A DNA stretch of 64,000 bases from Gracilibacillus salinarum (GCF_022919575.1 NZ_CP095071.1:1116001-1180000); one strand, 5' to 3'; shown: positions 43,659-54,363, numbered from the stretch's first letter. Notes: generated from the sequence alone by a model not told the origin. Translations and numbers: made by a program.

Positions 43659-44942
43659 TTATACCCCGTACCGTTCTTCTTCAATTTGTTCTAACGTTTT
43701 TCCTCTTGTTTTTGGCGCTAAGGCTATACCGATAATCAGGTGAATGATCAGGAATATAATCATTACAACACCTGCTACTGTAAAGCTAAGTGCGTCCATT
43801 AAAATAGGTAAAATAAACGACCAAATAGCTATACCAGTACGTACTAAGAAATACATGAAGCCTTGAGCACTGGCACGGTATCTTGTAACAAATAACTCGC
43901 TTGTCCATAGGGCATAGAATGCTTGGGCACCGATACCTGCTGCAGAGCCCCACAGAACTACGAATAATACTAATGATACCCAGTTCATCGGCATGAACGT
44001 TAATATAATCCAAGCTACTACACCGATAACTGCACCTAAACCGAAAAGGAAGCGCTGACTTACTTTATCTGCTAATTTCATAAAACCAAAATAGGTTGTC
44101 AGTACGGTAAACATCCATAAAAATGCTTGTAACAAGTTAGCTTGTCCATTAGATAAACCGCCTACATTTTCATAAATATATGGCATGAAATAACCCATTG
44201 CACCAGCTGTTAAATTCCAAAATAAATATATACCGATTAACAGAAATAACGCTTGTCTATTAACTGCTAAAGAAAATAACTCTTTCAGAGAACTCTTTTT
44301 TAGTTTTGTTTTTTGCTGCTCTTTCTGTTTTTTCAAATTGTCTTCTGTCCAGATACGTGATTCTGGTAAACCTCGTCTTAAAATCCATGTTACAAATGCA
44401 ACTACAAGCAAATGAAAGAATATGATACGAGAGCCTAATAATCCTAATGGCTCGAGTAATACTGCAAGAGCAAACGTAATCATTGGACCGATAGACCAAG
44501 CTAATTGTGAAGCTCCCACTCGTGCTGCACGCTGTTTAGAAGGTGCTTCTTCGGCAATGTATGTCCAAGATACAGGTACTGCTACCCCAACTGCGATACC
44601 TGTAATAATTGTACCGATCAACAACATTGGGAAGTTAAACGATAACATAATTAATAGAATACCAAACATATAAACTAGTAGATCGTAATTAAAGACGATT
44701 TTCCGGCCATATTTATCAGTAATATATCCACCTAAAAGAGCACCAACAGCCGCTCCTAAAGCGTTTGCACTTAATGCACTTAACAAACCTACCCCAACGC
44801 TGTCAATGCCAAGGTATGTTTGCCATAATGTTAAACTGCTTGCTGCAGCAATAATTGCCCCAGCTTCAATATAATTCGCCATAGCGATCGCTATCGTTGC
44901 TAACCATCCTGTTGTTTCTTTTCTTTTTATAGCTTTCCCCAT
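43659..44942 (-). CDS. MFS transporter, sugar porter-like, probably for rhamnose or a related sugar
   Basis: 427 residues with 12 predicted helices. Motif A is GGYITDKYGRKIV after helix 2, the helix 4/5 loop carries YIAEEAPSKQRA, and the C-terminus PKTRGKTLEQIEEERYG is like the sugar porter PETKGKTLEEI signature. It follows rhaM by 28 bases, so L-rhamnose or a rhamnose-bearing product is the best substrate guess. AGGTATAAC precedes the ATG. Confidence 0.86.
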   Translation of the reverse strand: MGKAIKRKETTGWLATIAIAMANYIEAGAIIAAASSLTLWQTYLGIDSVGVGLLSALSANALGAAVGALLGGYITDKYGRKIVFNYDLLVYMFGILLIMLSFNFPMLLIGTIITGIAVGVAVPVSWTYIAEEAPSKQRAARVGASQLAWSIGPMITFALAVLLEPLGLLGSRIIFFHLLVVAFVTWILRRGLPESRIWTEDNLKKQKEQQKTKLKKSSLKELFSLAVNRQALFLLIGIYLFWNLTAGAMGYFMPYIYENVGGLSNGQANLLQAFLWMFTVLTTYFGFMKLADKVSQRFLFGLGAVIGVVAWIILTFMPMNWVSLVLFVVLWGSAAGIGAQAFYALWTSELFVTRYRASAQGFMYFLVRTGIAIWSFILPILMDALSFTVAGVVMIIFLIIHLIIGIALAPKTRGKTLEQIEEERYGV

Positions 44943-44970
44943 TTGTTATACCTCCGTTAGATGATATGAA

Positions 44971-45285
44971 TTAGTCCATATGAAAAACTTCTTGTAAATT
45001 AGTCGTTACCGGACTATTATCTGTATTCGTTTCCATAACTGGTTCCATAAATGCCCACCATTTCTTATTGATTTCAGTGGTGGCCATTTTGCTCCATAAC
45101 GCTTCATCTTCGATTTCTACATAACCAAACAATGTACTGGTTTCTTTATCAAGAAAAATCGAATAATTTTTTGCCCCGTGTCGGTGTAAGGCTTCTACCA
45201 TCTCTGGCCATATTTCGTTATGACGCTTTTCATATTCGTCATGCATATCCGGATACACCTTCATTAAAAAGCCTTTACGCATCAT
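44971..45285 (-). CDS. rhaM: L-rhamnose mutarotase
   Basis: 104 residues. Interconverts alpha and beta L-rhamnopyranose. The whole length aligns by eye with E. coli RhaM: EYEKRHNEIWPEM with Y18 and H22, HGAKNYSIFLD, and NSPVTTNLQEVF. A long frame runs upstream to 45444, but the AAGGGGGAG site and the alignment fix the ATG at 45285. It is first in a two-gene operon with an MFS carrier, under a sigma-A promoter and a cre-like site. Confidence 0.95.
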   Translation of the reverse strand: MMRKGFLMKVYPDMHDEYEKRHNEIWPEMVEALHRHGAKNYSIFLDKETSTLFGYVEIEDEALWSKMATTEINKKWWAFMEPVMETNTDNSPVTTNLQEVFHMD

Positions 45286-45303
45286 TATTCTTCTCCCCCT
45301 TAT

Positions 45304-45317
45304 TTGTAACGCTTTCA
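45304..45317. promoter_or_regulatory. Candidate cre (CcpA) site of the rhaM operon
   Basis: Minus strand TGAAAGCGTTACAA matches 12 of 14 positions of TGWAANCGNTNWCA and lies between the promoter and the start codon, a roadblock/operator position. Confidence 0.55.
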
Positions 45318-45333
45318 TATTCCTTACTAAAAA

Positions 45334-45362
45334 AGAATAAACCTTTTTACCCAATAAGTCAA
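45334..45362 (-). promoter_or_regulatory. Sigma-A promoter of rhaM
   Basis: Minus strand TTGACT (45357-45362), 17 bases, TATTCT (45334-45339). The remaining gap to 45606 has no gene. Confidence 0.6.
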
Positions 45363-45606
45363 ACACAAATAAACACAAATAAAATAATATAAAGATGTAA
45401 TTTTTGGATTTATATCTGAAATTAAGGGAAAATGGGTAAACCAACCATTATCCTATTAAACTACCTACAGGATTTATCAAGTATATGATGACCATACATC
45501 TTAGCTTAGAACGTTCCCGTGGGAAATTAATCAGAAAGAGGTTCGAAATTATCTTTTATTGTCTTAAAAAAGAAATCTTTTAATTCGGATCGGTCTATTT
45601 AGTCAA

Positions 45607-45666
45607 CTAAAAGCCGAACATAACATCATATTCCAGCTTAGAGAATTCACGTTATGTTCGGCTATT
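45607..45666. terminator. Long-loop hairpin, probable terminator after the GGDEF-EAL gene
   Basis: AGCCGAACATAAC/GTTATGTTCGGCT stem with a loop of about 27 bases. The stem resembles that of 37383-37432. Confidence 0.6.
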
Positions 45667-45754
45667 CTATTGATCATTAAACATTCAAACTGAAACCCTG
45701 TCACGTATCACAAATTATTTATAATGCAGACTTAATTGTTATGTCACGGTTTTC

Positions 45755-48535
45755 TTATAAACTAAAAGCTGACAATTTCTCTTGATTAATATAATGAATA
45801 GTTGATAGCAGTTCTTCTTGTTTTACCGGTCTTGAAAACCAGTAGCCTTGGAATATCTGGCACCCGAGCTCTTCTAATAATTTTATTTGTTCGAAATTTT
45901 CCACACCTTCTGCTATCACCTTCAATTCCAGCGCCTTACTCATTTCCATTATGGCTTGCAGTATCGCTATATTTTTATGATCCTGAAAAAGATCCATCAC
46001 AAAGGATCGGTCAATTTTCAATACATCAATCGGGAACTTCTTCAAATAAGCTAAGGAGGAGTATCCAACCCCAAAGTCATCAACCTCTATTCCAATCCCT
46101 AACGCATGGAGTTGATGCAGAACGTGTAACGATAGTTCAAGATCTTCCAACAGTAAGCTTTCGGTAATTTCAAAGCTGATTTGGTGTGCAGGGCACCCTT
46201 TTGTTAGCAATATTTTTTTTACTTTTTCAACAAAATCAGCTTCTTTCATTTGTTTGTAAGAAATATTGATAGATACATGGAAGTGGTAGCCCTGTTTGTT
46301 CCATTTCACTATATCTTCCACAATTTTCTCCATTACATAATCGCTCATTGGCACGATCCATCCGGTTTCTTCAGCAACACCGATAAACTCCCCCGGTGAC
46401 ACAACACCTAATTGTTGATTATTCCAACGTAACAACGCTTCTAATCCTGTAATTTCTCCTTTTTTCAAATCAATTTGAGGCTGATAACATAACTCCAATT
46501 CTTGTTGATCCATTGCCTGGTATAAATATCGTTTGATATGTAACTCACGGTTTTTGCGATTGGCTTGATCATTAAAATAAAAGTAAAATTGATTTTCACC
46601 TAAACTTTTTGCAATCTGCAACGCTTCCTGTCCTTGTAAAAGCATCATATCTGCCGTTTGTTTTTCATAACATACCACGCCTATCGAGACGCTCGCTAAA
46701 AATTCTTGCTCTTCATACCTCCATGGAAGTCTCAGTATCTCAAAAAACTTCAACATAACCCGTTCCAATTGCTTCTTAGTAAGTCTAGTAATCAGACAGA
46801 ACTCATCTTCTCCACTTCGCGCAAGTACGATCGGTTGAAAGTGGTCCTTTAATCGGTTGGACATTTCCATCATCACATAATCCCAAGCATTGATCCCATA
46901 CATACTCTTTATTTCTTTCATTTGATCAAAATCAAGAAGCAATAGGTTAAAGCGGTATTTTGCTTGTACGAGATAGTCGATTTCTTTTCTTAATTTATAT
47001 TTATTTGGTAATTGTGTAACCGGATCAAAGTATAGAATTTTATCTAAAGATTCCTGATATTGCTTTCTGGACGTCACATCCCTCGCCAAAAACAATAAAC
47101 TAGTCTCATTGTTTTGGCCTACCACACGCTTTCCTTTCACATCCAGCCATTTTAATTGACCATGATGGTCTGTTACTTCTATTTCAGTTGTATCCTCTTC
47201 CTTAACATATAATAAATAGTGGATAAGATACTGAATGGTCTGTTTTGCATTATCACTAAACATTTTCTCTATATTAAAACGGGAAATACTATTGCCAATC
47301 AATTGTTTGATCGATGGCGAAACATACTGCAAATCTTTTTTCTCGTTTATTAAACAAATTATATCTGTCGTATTTTCAGCAATTAATCGGAAACGGTAAT
47401 TATTCTCTTTAATCGTTTCCTGGAAATTCAAATTCTCCATTACTTGTCCAATAATATAAGCATAAGTTTCCAATGCTCTAATTTCCTGTTCTGAAGGAGT
47501 ATGAAGGCTCTTCCGATAAAGTGTAAATACACCGATAACATCATCAGTACTCGTATTGATTGGCGTCGACCAAATAGTCTGAATTCCGTATTTTCGTGAT
47601 AAATCTACATATTTTGCATTTTCTAGAGCAGGAAGATTATCAATAATAATTGTTTTATTAAAGAATGCCGCTTCGCCGCTAATTCCTTCTTTTTTTCTTA
47701 TCGGAAAGTCAGCTAATTCATCTAAAAATTGCTGTGGCAAAGAATACGTTGCAAATGTACGCAATTGCATCGTCTGAACATCCTTCTGAAAAATTAAACT
47801 TTGATAGCCGGTCTGTTCATCTACGATCTTACATACTTCTCGAAAGGCTGTAAGTTTATCTGGATGCTCCAACAGTTTTTTTACAATCATAAATTGGTTC
47901 TCCACTAGAATAGATTGATTCTTTTTATCGGTAATGTCATTTTGGATAGCAATTAAAAATCTCTTCTCTTGATTCATTACTGGTTTAATTTTTAATTCAT
48001 TCCAGAATTCTTCACCATTTTTTCGATAATTTTTAATTTCTGTCTGAACTGGCTGAAACTGATGCAATGCTTGTTCAATGCTTTTAATATCTTCTTCCTT
48101 TGTACGCTGACCATGAAGAATTCGGCAATTCTGTCCTATCACTTCATCTGCTGTATAGCCGGTAAGCCCCTCGAAACCTTTATTAACATAGACAATAGGA
48201 TAATCTTCTTTGTCAGGATCAATTAATATAATGCCACTGGAAATTTGGTCAAATAGATGTAACAGTCGTCGGTTCTCTTCCAGTGATTCAGTAGCAAGTG
48301 ACTCTGTAACGATTCGCGAGTGTAATTCCTGTTGATATTTTTTTGTTTGTATGTGTATTAAATAATAAAGTAAACAAGATGTTATGGTGAGGAAAATCAA
48401 ATGCATGAATGTATGTTGATCTATCAAGAATACTGAAGCTAGCCGTTGTAAAGTTATGTTAGATAAGTCAGAAAAAAGGATCCATAAAACACCGGATAAA
48501 ACATAGACACTTGTAATACGAAGTGCGCTTTTCAC
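45755..48535 (-). CDS. PAS-GAF-PAS-GGDEF-EAL c-di-GMP signalling protein
   Basis: 926 residues from a GTG at 48535, chosen because AGGGGTGG lies 5 bases upstream (the frame opens 16 codons earlier without a site). Two membrane helices (about 5-25 and 45-65), PAS (GYTADEVIGQNCRILHG), GAF, a second PAS, then GGDEF with the loop SGEDEF and a complete EAL domain (GLEALLRW, NISYKQM, EITES, VDDFGVGYSSL, LKIDRSF, IAEGVE). The EAL residues needed for hydrolysis are present. The altered GGDEF loop (GEDEF) may still be active or be regulatory. Net activity is most likely c-di-GMP breakdown. Confidence 0.9.
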   Translation of the reverse strand: MKSALRITSVYVLSGVLWILFSDLSNITLQRLASVFLIDQHTFMHLIFLTITSCLLYYLIHIQTKKYQQELHSRIVTESLATESLEENRRLLHLFDQISSGIILIDPDKEDYPIVYVNKGFEGLTGYTADEVIGQNCRILHGQRTKEEDIKSIEQALHQFQPVQTEIKNYRKNGEEFWNELKIKPVMNQEKRFLIAIQNDITDKKNQSILVENQFMIVKKLLEHPDKLTAFREVCKIVDEQTGYQSLIFQKDVQTMQLRTFATYSLPQQFLDELADFPIRKKEGISGEAAFFNKTIIIDNLPALENAKYVDLSRKYGIQTIWSTPINTSTDDVIGVFTLYRKSLHTPSEQEIRALETYAYIIGQVMENLNFQETIKENNYRFRLIAENTTDIICLINEKKDLQYVSPSIKQLIGNSISRFNIEKMFSDNAKQTIQYLIHYLLYVKEEDTTEIEVTDHHGQLKWLDVKGKRVVGQNNETSLLFLARDVTSRKQYQESLDKILYFDPVTQLPNKYKLRKEIDYLVQAKYRFNLLLLDFDQMKEIKSMYGINAWDYVMMEMSNRLKDHFQPIVLARSGEDEFCLITRLTKKQLERVMLKFFEILRLPWRYEEQEFLASVSIGVVCYEKQTADMMLLQGQEALQIAKSLGENQFYFYFNDQANRKNRELHIKRYLYQAMDQQELELCYQPQIDLKKGEITGLEALLRWNNQQLGVVSPGEFIGVAEETGWIVPMSDYVMEKIVEDIVKWNKQGYHFHVSINISYKQMKEADFVEKVKKILLTKGCPAHQISFEITESLLLEDLELSLHVLHQLHALGIGIEVDDFGVGYSSLAYLKKFPIDVLKIDRSFVMDLFQDHKNIAILQAIMEMSKALELKVIAEGVENFEQIKLLEELGCQIFQGYWFSRPVKQEELLSTIHYINQEKLSAFSL

Positions 48536-48699
48536 TATCGCCACCCCTATTGTTACTGACATCATTTTAGTTGGTATAATCATACCATATCTATTATTAG
48601 GACACTATACCTAAAATCAAAAAATATCAACGGAATAAACAGTACTTTTAAACCACAATAAGGACAGACCATTGTATGGTACTCCTCTTTCTCAACCTG

Positions 48700-50487
48700 T
48701 TATACTATTTTAAATTTTTCTATTTGTTTTTCTAAAGATCCTGCCAGCGCCTCTAATTCCTGTGCACTACGCGATACTTCTTCCATAGAGTGATTCGTTT
48801 CTTCAGCTGACGCAGCAGTTTGCTCTACTGCAGCAGCAGATTGCTGGCTAACAGCTGCAATTTCATCCACTGACCTATGCATTTCTGTACTGTGCTCATT
48901 GATCTCTTCTAAGTTACTTACCATATGATTCATACGATTCACCATTTCTGTAATCGATTGATTAATCGTAGAGAAGTTCTCACCTGTTTGTCGCATTTGC
49001 TCCGTACCATTCTCTACTTCCTGATAGCCTGCTTCTAATGACTGTGCTACCTGATTGGATTCGGTTTGAATATTGGCTACTATATTCGTAATATCTGCAA
49101 TCGAATCGGTAACCTGTTCCGCTAATTTTCTTACCTCATCCGCAACAACGGCAAATCCTTTTCCTGTTTCACCTGCTCTTGCAGCTTCTATCGCTGCATT
49201 CAACGCTAACAAATTGGTTTGTTCTGCAATCTCTTTAATCACTTCTACTATGCGATCAATTTCTTCTGTACGTTTATCTAGTCCTTGTACTTTATGATAG
49301 GATGTCTGAACCATTTGATGAATGGTTCTCATTTGATTAACAGAGCGATCAATAGCATGCTTTCCTTGTTCGCTTAGATCCATTACTCGTGCTGATTCAC
49401 CGGCGATTTGGTTTCCATATTCAACAACACTGTTCACTCTCTTATTGTACTGATCCATTGCACCTGCCAGGTCAGAAGCATGGCTTGCTTGTGATTCACT
49501 TCCAGAAGATAATTCTTCCATTGTTGCAGCAATTTGTTCACTTCCCTCTTTTACTTGATCAGAGGACTGCTTTAATGTACTGCTCTGTCCTAACACCTGG
49601 CCAGTAGCCATCATCAATTGATTTATAGTCCCATATAAATTTTCTTTCAATGCATTCATAGCTCGTGCTAAATCTTCAAATTCATCTTTTCCTTCTACTT
49701 TAACATCCGGTCTGGACAAATCACCTTGTGCTAAATAATGTAGCTCTGTTTTTACTACTACAATATTGCGATTAATTAATCTAACAATTAGGAGTACGAT
49801 TAAGAGCCCTATTACAACCGATATAGCCATTGTAATTAAGGTAGAATGGAGAAGATCCTGCCGCATGTCAGATACTAGTGTATACATATCAAAATCTAGT
49901 GCTGCAACACCGATAATGGACCCATCGTTCCCTTGAATTGTTTGGGCTAATGTAATCGTTGGTTTATCAGTAGCCGTGTCTAAATAAGGTTTTGACCAAA
50001 CCAATTGCTCCGGGTTGGCAGCGGCTTTTTGGTACCAATCCGTTTCAGTAGCCTTGTAGCCAGATAAATCAGTACCATCTGTATAGTTGTCCATATAAAG
50101 GGCATTATCAGTTGTAGCAAGATATAAATTAAGAATATATTCCATATTTTCTGCTTTTTCTGATAAGAAATCCAAATAAAAACTAGTTAATTTTGGGTTG
50201 TTCATCACTGGCATATTAGAAGTTACTGATTCCTCAACATCAGATGTCTGCACCTTCTGATAGTTTATTTGCTCTAATGTAGATAGGTCAGAAATAAATG
50301 CCTCATATTCCTCAAAAATCTTATTGTATTTTGGTGATATTTCGACGATGTCATCTTTTTGCACAATTGCTCTTTCCAAAATTTCTGTTTGTTGATAAGA
50401 TATGTACCCGACGAAGCTTATTGGAATAATAAGTAAGAAAATCATTGTTGCTGGTAATTTAAATCGTAACTGTCGTAGCTTCTGCAT
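48700..50487 (-). CDS. Methyl-accepting chemotaxis protein with dCache sensor
   Basis: 595 residues: helix 1 near 13-30, an extracellular double-Cache domain ([36 protein letters not shown]), helix 2 near 215-235, HAMP, then the cytoplasmic signalling coiled coil with the conserved hairpin tip [20 protein letters not shown] and [16 protein letters not shown]. It couples an extracellular ligand, often an amino or organic acid, to CheA/CheW. Monocistronic. No sigma-D promoter of the standard form was recognised upstream. Confidence 0.93.
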   Translation of the reverse strand: MQKLRQLRFKLPATMIFLLIIPISFVGYISYQQTEILERAIVQKDDIVEISPKYNKIFEEYEAFISDLSTLEQINYQKVQTSDVEESVTSNMPVMNNPKLTSFYLDFLSEKAENMEYILNLYLATTDNALYMDNYTDGTDLSGYKATETDWYQKAAANPEQLVWSKPYLDTATDKPTITLAQTIQGNDGSIIGVAALDFDMYTLVSDMRQDLLHSTLITMAISVVIGLLIVLLIVRLINRNIVVVKTELHYLAQGDLSRPDVKVEGKDEFEDLARAMNALKENLYGTINQLMMATGQVLGQSSTLKQSSDQVKEGSEQIAATMEELSSGSESQASHASDLAGAMDQYNKRVNSVVEYGNQIAGESARVMDLSEQGKHAIDRSVNQMRTIHQMVQTSYHKVQGLDKRTEEIDRIVEVIKEIAEQTNLLALNAAIEAARAGETGKGFAVVADEVRKLAEQVTDSIADITNIVANIQTESNQVAQSLEAGYQEVENGTEQMRQTGENFSTINQSITEMVNRMNHMVSNLEEINEHSTEMHRSVDEIAAVSQQSAAAVEQTAASAEETNHSMEEVSRSAQELEALAGSLEKQIEKFKIV

Positions 50488-50677
50488 AGTCGTCCCCTTC
50501 TTTTTGTTTTAGTGTTTTCAGCATCAGTCTATATTACCATACAACGCAATATGTTACTATATATCGCAGTAATTTAAGTCTTATTGCCTATTTTTATGTT
50601 TCTAATCTGTCGTTAGTATTAATTGACTATAAGAACAATCCGCATTCACTCCTGCTAAATTACTAAAACTAGAAAAG

Positions 50678-50812
50678 ACCACCCGATCCTAATATAAAAC
50701 ATGTTAAGTGACACATAGCAATCATTTTAAAATGAATCATGTGCTGGGATACCTTTACCAGCCATTTATCGGCCAGTAGGAGTCTATCCGCCGGCCTGCG
50801 CTATGGTTCAGA
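50678..50812. repeat. Family B repeat, old degenerate copy B8
   Basis: CACCCGATCCTAAT, AATCATGTGCTGGGATACC and AGGAGTCTATCCGCCGGCC correspond in order to the left arm and hairpin module X of copy B3. Terminal repeats are no longer recognisable. Confidence 0.55.
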
Positions 50813-50894
50813 CTCTTTAAGAAGACAAAACCAGCCGGGAAACACCCTCACTTGTCTTCTTTCTTTTTGAACACTACAAATCTTGTTGTGCTAC

Positions 50895-50975
50895 TTCCTA
50901 CTTTTGGTTCCTTTCTCGCTAAACGATACAAATCTCTGGTCAACGCTTCCCACTTTTAGTTCCTTTCTCACTAAT
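50895..50975. repeat. Pair of 29-bp direct repeats
   Basis: CTTCCTACTTTTGGTTCC-TTTCTCGCTAA (50895-50923) and the version with CCCAC, TAG and CAC changes at 50947-50975 match at 26 of 29 bases. There is no ORF here. Confidence 0.6.
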
Positions 50976-51052
50976 AATAGTGATTGAGTACAATTTAAAT
51001 TTTCAGTACGTCGAGCAGATTCATCGCGAATTTTTTTACTTTACTTATGTAA

Positions 51053-51091
51053 TAAAAAAACAGCTAGCCCTACTTTGCTAGCTGTTTTTAT
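51053..51091. terminator. Terminator after the universal stress protein gene
   Basis: CAGCTAGC/GCTAGCTG stem with A and T tracts on the two sides. Confidence 0.82.
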
Positions 51092-51095
51092 TGGG

Positions 51096-51512
51096 TTATT
51101 TCACAATCAGTACTGGGCAGTGAACCCGTTTAGCTATTTTATGGCTGACACTGCCTAATATCATTGTCTGTAATTTATTTTTGCCTCTGCTTCCGACAAT
51201 AACAATATCGTAGTCGTAATCATTAGCAAACGAGACAATAGCAGGCCCTGGTTCACCATGTATGATATGTGATTCGCATGTAATATTTGCTTCTTTGAGC
51301 TTATCTACAACTGGTTTTATTTTTAGTTCTCTTTCTTTCTTCACCTGATATTTATCCAGACCATGTAAAACATCTTCTTTTGACGTTTTGCCATCAACTG
51401 CGTAGACTACATCTACTTTACTGTTATCGATCTTAGCTAGTTCCACAGCATGAGATGCAGCGCGTAATGAATGCTCAGATCCGTCAGAAGCTAATAATAT
51501 TTTTCGATACAT
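51096..51512 (-). CDS. Universal stress protein, UspA family
   Basis: 138 residues with the Usp fold: KILLASDGSEHSLRAASHAVELA at the start and the ATP-binding GSRGKNKLQTMILGSVSHKIAKRVHCPVLIVK at the end (G-2x-G-9x-G-S type). Found 20 bases downstream of a SulP anion transporter. SulP-Usp pairs are common in Firmicutes, and Usp may regulate the carrier through nucleotide binding. Confidence 0.93.
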   Translation of the reverse strand: MYRKILLASDGSEHSLRAASHAVELAKIDNSKVDVVYAVDGKTSKEDVLHGLDKYQVKKERELKIKPVVDKLKEANITCESHIIHGEPGPAIVSFANDYDYDIVIVGSRGKNKLQTMILGSVSHKIAKRVHCPVLIVK

Positions 51513-51532
51513 CCGTTCACCTCATTTATCGA

Positions 51533-52993
51533 TTAGTGACCTGAAGCTTTTGATAAACCACCAATTTTGTTTTTGAGTGATTTACTTTCATCATTTAAAC
51601 CGACATATTCGACGTTCACTTCATTTTGCTCGAATTTCATTTCTATTTTATCTAGCGCTCCTATAGCAGAATCATCCCACAGGTGAGCATGAGTCAGGTC
51701 AATTTCCACTTCCGTTATATCATCTTGAAAATTAAATTTTTCTACAAAATCATTAACAGACGCAAAAAATATTTGACCATCGACTTTGTATATTTTTTTC
51801 TTTCCTTCAATTGCAATAATCTGGGTTACGTGTACCTTTGAAATTTTTGCAGCAAAAAATATTGCACTTAGCAGCACTCCAGCTAATACACCGATAGATA
51901 AGTTATGGGTCATTACTACAGATAGAACTGTTACGACCATAACAACAGCATCTGTTCTTGGCACTCTATGCAGGGTGGTGATGGACGACCAGTCAAAAGT
52001 ACTTATAGATACCATGAACATAACGCCTGCTAAAGCAGCCATCGGGATCCGTACGACAACATCTCCTAATACAAATATTAAAAACATTAAGAAGATACCC
52101 GCCACAAACGTCGACAGTCTTCCGCGTCCGCCTGATTTAACATTAATAACAGATTGTCCGATCATAGCACAACCCGCCATACCACCAAAGAAGCCCGTCA
52201 CAATATTAGCAACTCCCTGTCCACGACTTTCTTGATTTTTATTACTTTCTGTATCTGTCATATCATCCACGATGTTCGCTGTAAGTAATGACTCTAATAA
52301 ACCTACTACTGCTAACGAAAGGGAATAAGGAAAAATGATAGCTAGTGTTTCGAAATTAAATGGTATATCCGGAATTAAAAATACAGGTAAATCTGAACTT
52401 AAGTTTCCTAAATCACCAACGCTGCGAACGTCAAAGCCAAAATATAAAGATATAGCTGTAACAGCAATAATTGCTACTAAAGTGGATGGAATCACTTTTG
52501 TTAGTCTAGGAAAAAGGTAAATGATACCCAGTGTCAGCGCAACTAAGGCATACATCACAAATCCTTCTCCTTTGAAATGTTCAAGTTGTGCTGTGAAAAT
52601 TAAGATAGCAAGGGCATTGACAAACCCTACCATTACAGATCGTGGAACGAATTTCATCACTGTTGCTAATTTAAAAACACCAAATATAATTTGAATAATT
52701 CCTGTCAAAATAGTTGCTGCAAATAAGTATTGCAACCCGTGATCCGCAACTAAATTCACCATTAATAATGCCATTGCTCCCGTTGCCGCTGAAATCATCC
52801 CTGGTCTTCCACCTACGAATGAAATGATCACCGCCATACAAAAAGAAGCATACAAACCAACCATTGGATCGACGCCGGCAATAATCGAAAAAGCTATCGC
52901 CTCTGGAATTAATGCTAATGCGACTACAATACCCGATAAGATATCTCCTTTAATATTGCCGAACCAATCCTGTCTTATTTTCGATAAGTTCAT
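51533..52993 (-). CDS. SulP family anion transporter with STAS domain
   Basis: 486 residues: a membrane domain of 10-14 segments with the SulP signature near the N-terminus ([33 protein letters not shown]), then a C-terminal STAS domain from about residue 395 ([37 protein letters not shown]). Members move sulfate, bicarbonate or dicarboxylates, and the substrate cannot be told here. Cotranscribed with a Usp. Confidence 0.9.
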   Translation of the reverse strand: MNLSKIRQDWFGNIKGDILSGIVVALALIPEAIAFSIIAGVDPMVGLYASFCMAVIISFVGGRPGMISAATGAMALLMVNLVADHGLQYLFAATILTGIIQIIFGVFKLATVMKFVPRSVMVGFVNALAILIFTAQLEHFKGEGFVMYALVALTLGIIYLFPRLTKVIPSTLVAIIAVTAISLYFGFDVRSVGDLGNLSSDLPVFLIPDIPFNFETLAIIFPYSLSLAVVGLLESLLTANIVDDMTDTESNKNQESRGQGVANIVTGFFGGMAGCAMIGQSVINVKSGGRGRLSTFVAGIFLMFLIFVLGDVVVRIPMAALAGVMFMVSISTFDWSSITTLHRVPRTDAVVMVVTVLSVVMTHNLSIGVLAGVLLSAIFFAAKISKVHVTQIIAIEGKKKIYKVDGQIFFASVNDFVEKFNFQDDITEVEIDLTHAHLWDDSAIGALDKIEMKFEQNEVNVEYVGLNDESKSLKNKIGGLSKASGH

Positions 52994-53193
52994 GAAGCAC
53001 CTCTTTCTTTTCGTTTACTCAAAGTTTCCTTCTGAGAAACTTGCCGTAATGAACAAATCGAATCATACCATATTTACGCCGATCATTAAACCGTTAAAAA
53101 AACGCATTCATTTACTTTTTCCTCTACTATACTTTCATTTACGTATGTATTAGACTATTTTACTTAAACAGGTCAAGCAGACATCATAGTAGG

Positions 53194-53432
53194 AAAAAAC
53201 GGACATAACCTGCCCGGTTCTATTTGATTTAAATTTCATATAACTACCTATGATATGGATTATGTCAACTAACAGCTTAGTATTTATTTTGAAATGATTC
53301 ATGTGCTAGGATACCGCTCCGGCCAACCACTCCACGTCCTGTGGGTCAAAGCGGTATCCAGCAGATTGAATATTTCAGAATGGGCACTTAGCTGCTACAT
53401 TAGATAATCCATTTTATAACACCACATCTTCA
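53194..53432. repeat. Family B repeat, deleted copy B5
   Basis: Left outer arm CGGACATAACCTGCCCGGTT, left terminal repeat ATGATATGGATTATGTCAAC, the start of module X (GGATACCGCTCCGGCCAACC), then CAAAGCGGTATCC and the right part ending GATAATCCATTTTATAACAC. Module Y is missing. Confidence 0.72.
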
Positions 53433-53442
53433 TTTTCAGTAT

Positions 53443-53479
53443 AAAAGAAGAACTGCTATAGAAGCAGTTCTTCTTTCTA
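53443..53479 (-). terminator. Terminator after the endolysin gene
   Basis: AAGAAGAACTGC/GCAGTTCTTCTT stem, T-rich on the minus strand exit side. Confidence 0.78.
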
Positions 53480-53484
53480 CACGA

Positions 53485-54348
53485 TTATCCAAATAACTTA
53501 TCCCATGTTTTAGGTCCTACTATTCCATCTACTTTTAGCGCGTTTCTCTGTTGATATTCTCTCACTTTCTTTTCTGTTTGTGTTCCGAAAATACCATCTG
53601 CTTTCGCATACACACGACGCTGAATAATTCTTACAATGTCGCCTCTGCTGCCATTTTTAATAATCCCTGGATATTTAGATACTAAGGTTGTTTGTTCGTC
53701 TAGCTTAGCATTTGTATTGGGTCCTACAATTCCATCAACTGCAAGATGTTCTGCAGATTGAAAGGAGCGTACAGCTGATTCAGTTTCTTGGCCAAAAACA
53801 CCATCTGCACCGAATTTCGGCAGGGAAAAGCCTAATTTTATTAGATCGCGTTGCAACTTTCGTACAGCTGAGCCTGAGTCTCCAGATTCCAGAAGATCAT
53901 CGAGATCAAAATTATTTAAATATGCAATCGGGTTGAGTGTGGAAGACTTCTTATCAGGACGATAACCGTAAGGCGGTTTCATCTCTACTATTTTCCTTAC
54001 TTCAAAGTGCAAATGGGAACCTGTCACATAACCCGTGCTTCCCTGATAACCAATCACTTGATTTTGTCCAATTGTTTGTCCTTTCGATACGGTTACTGAA
54101 TTTAAATGTGCATACAATTGCTCCCTGTTATTACGGTCTCTTATTAAGACTACATTTCCATATCCGCCCAAGCCTGTACCACTATTTCCAAACCCTGCAT
54201 AAATAACGGTACCAGATGTAAAGGCCTGAATTGGTGCTTTGTGATATTTCACTAAATCTACGCCAGAATGAAACGTGCTACTATTGGAAATAGGATGTGT
54301 CCGATTTCCATACGGACTAGTGATCGTGTAACCTCTAAACTCTGCCAT
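53485..54348 (-). CDS. Endolysin-like M23 metallopeptidase with two peptidoglycan-binding domains
   Basis: 287 residues, no signal peptide. An N-terminal LytM/M23 zinc endopeptidase carries H27 and D31 (HSGVD), H81 and the HLH motif at 112-114, followed by two PG_binding_1 repeats (about 155-215 and 225-286; VFGQETESAVRSFQ, IFGTQTEKKVREYQ). The lack of a secretion signal and a holin gene directly upstream (15 bases) point to a phage-type lysis enzyme. No other phage genes surround it, so it is a domesticated or remnant cassette. Confidence 0.9.
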   Translation of the reverse strand: MAEFRGYTITSPYGNRTHPISNSSTFHSGVDLVKYHKAPIQAFTSGTVIYAGFGNSGTGLGGYGNVVLIRDRNNREQLYAHLNSVTVSKGQTIGQNQVIGYQGSTGYVTGSHLHFEVRKIVEMKPPYGYRPDKKSSTLNPIAYLNNFDLDDLLESGDSGSAVRKLQRDLIKLGFSLPKFGADGVFGQETESAVRSFQSAEHLAVDGIVGPNTNAKLDEQTTLVSKYPGIIKNGSRGDIVRIIQRRVYAKADGIFGTQTEKKVREYQQRNALKVDGIVGPKTWDKLFG

Positions 54349-54363
54349 GATATTTCCTCCCTT

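Noticed and set aside
50488..50640. Sigma-D promoter for the chemoreceptor gene at 48700-50487
   Set aside because: TAAA and GCGATAT are both seen, but only 5 bases apart instead of about 15.
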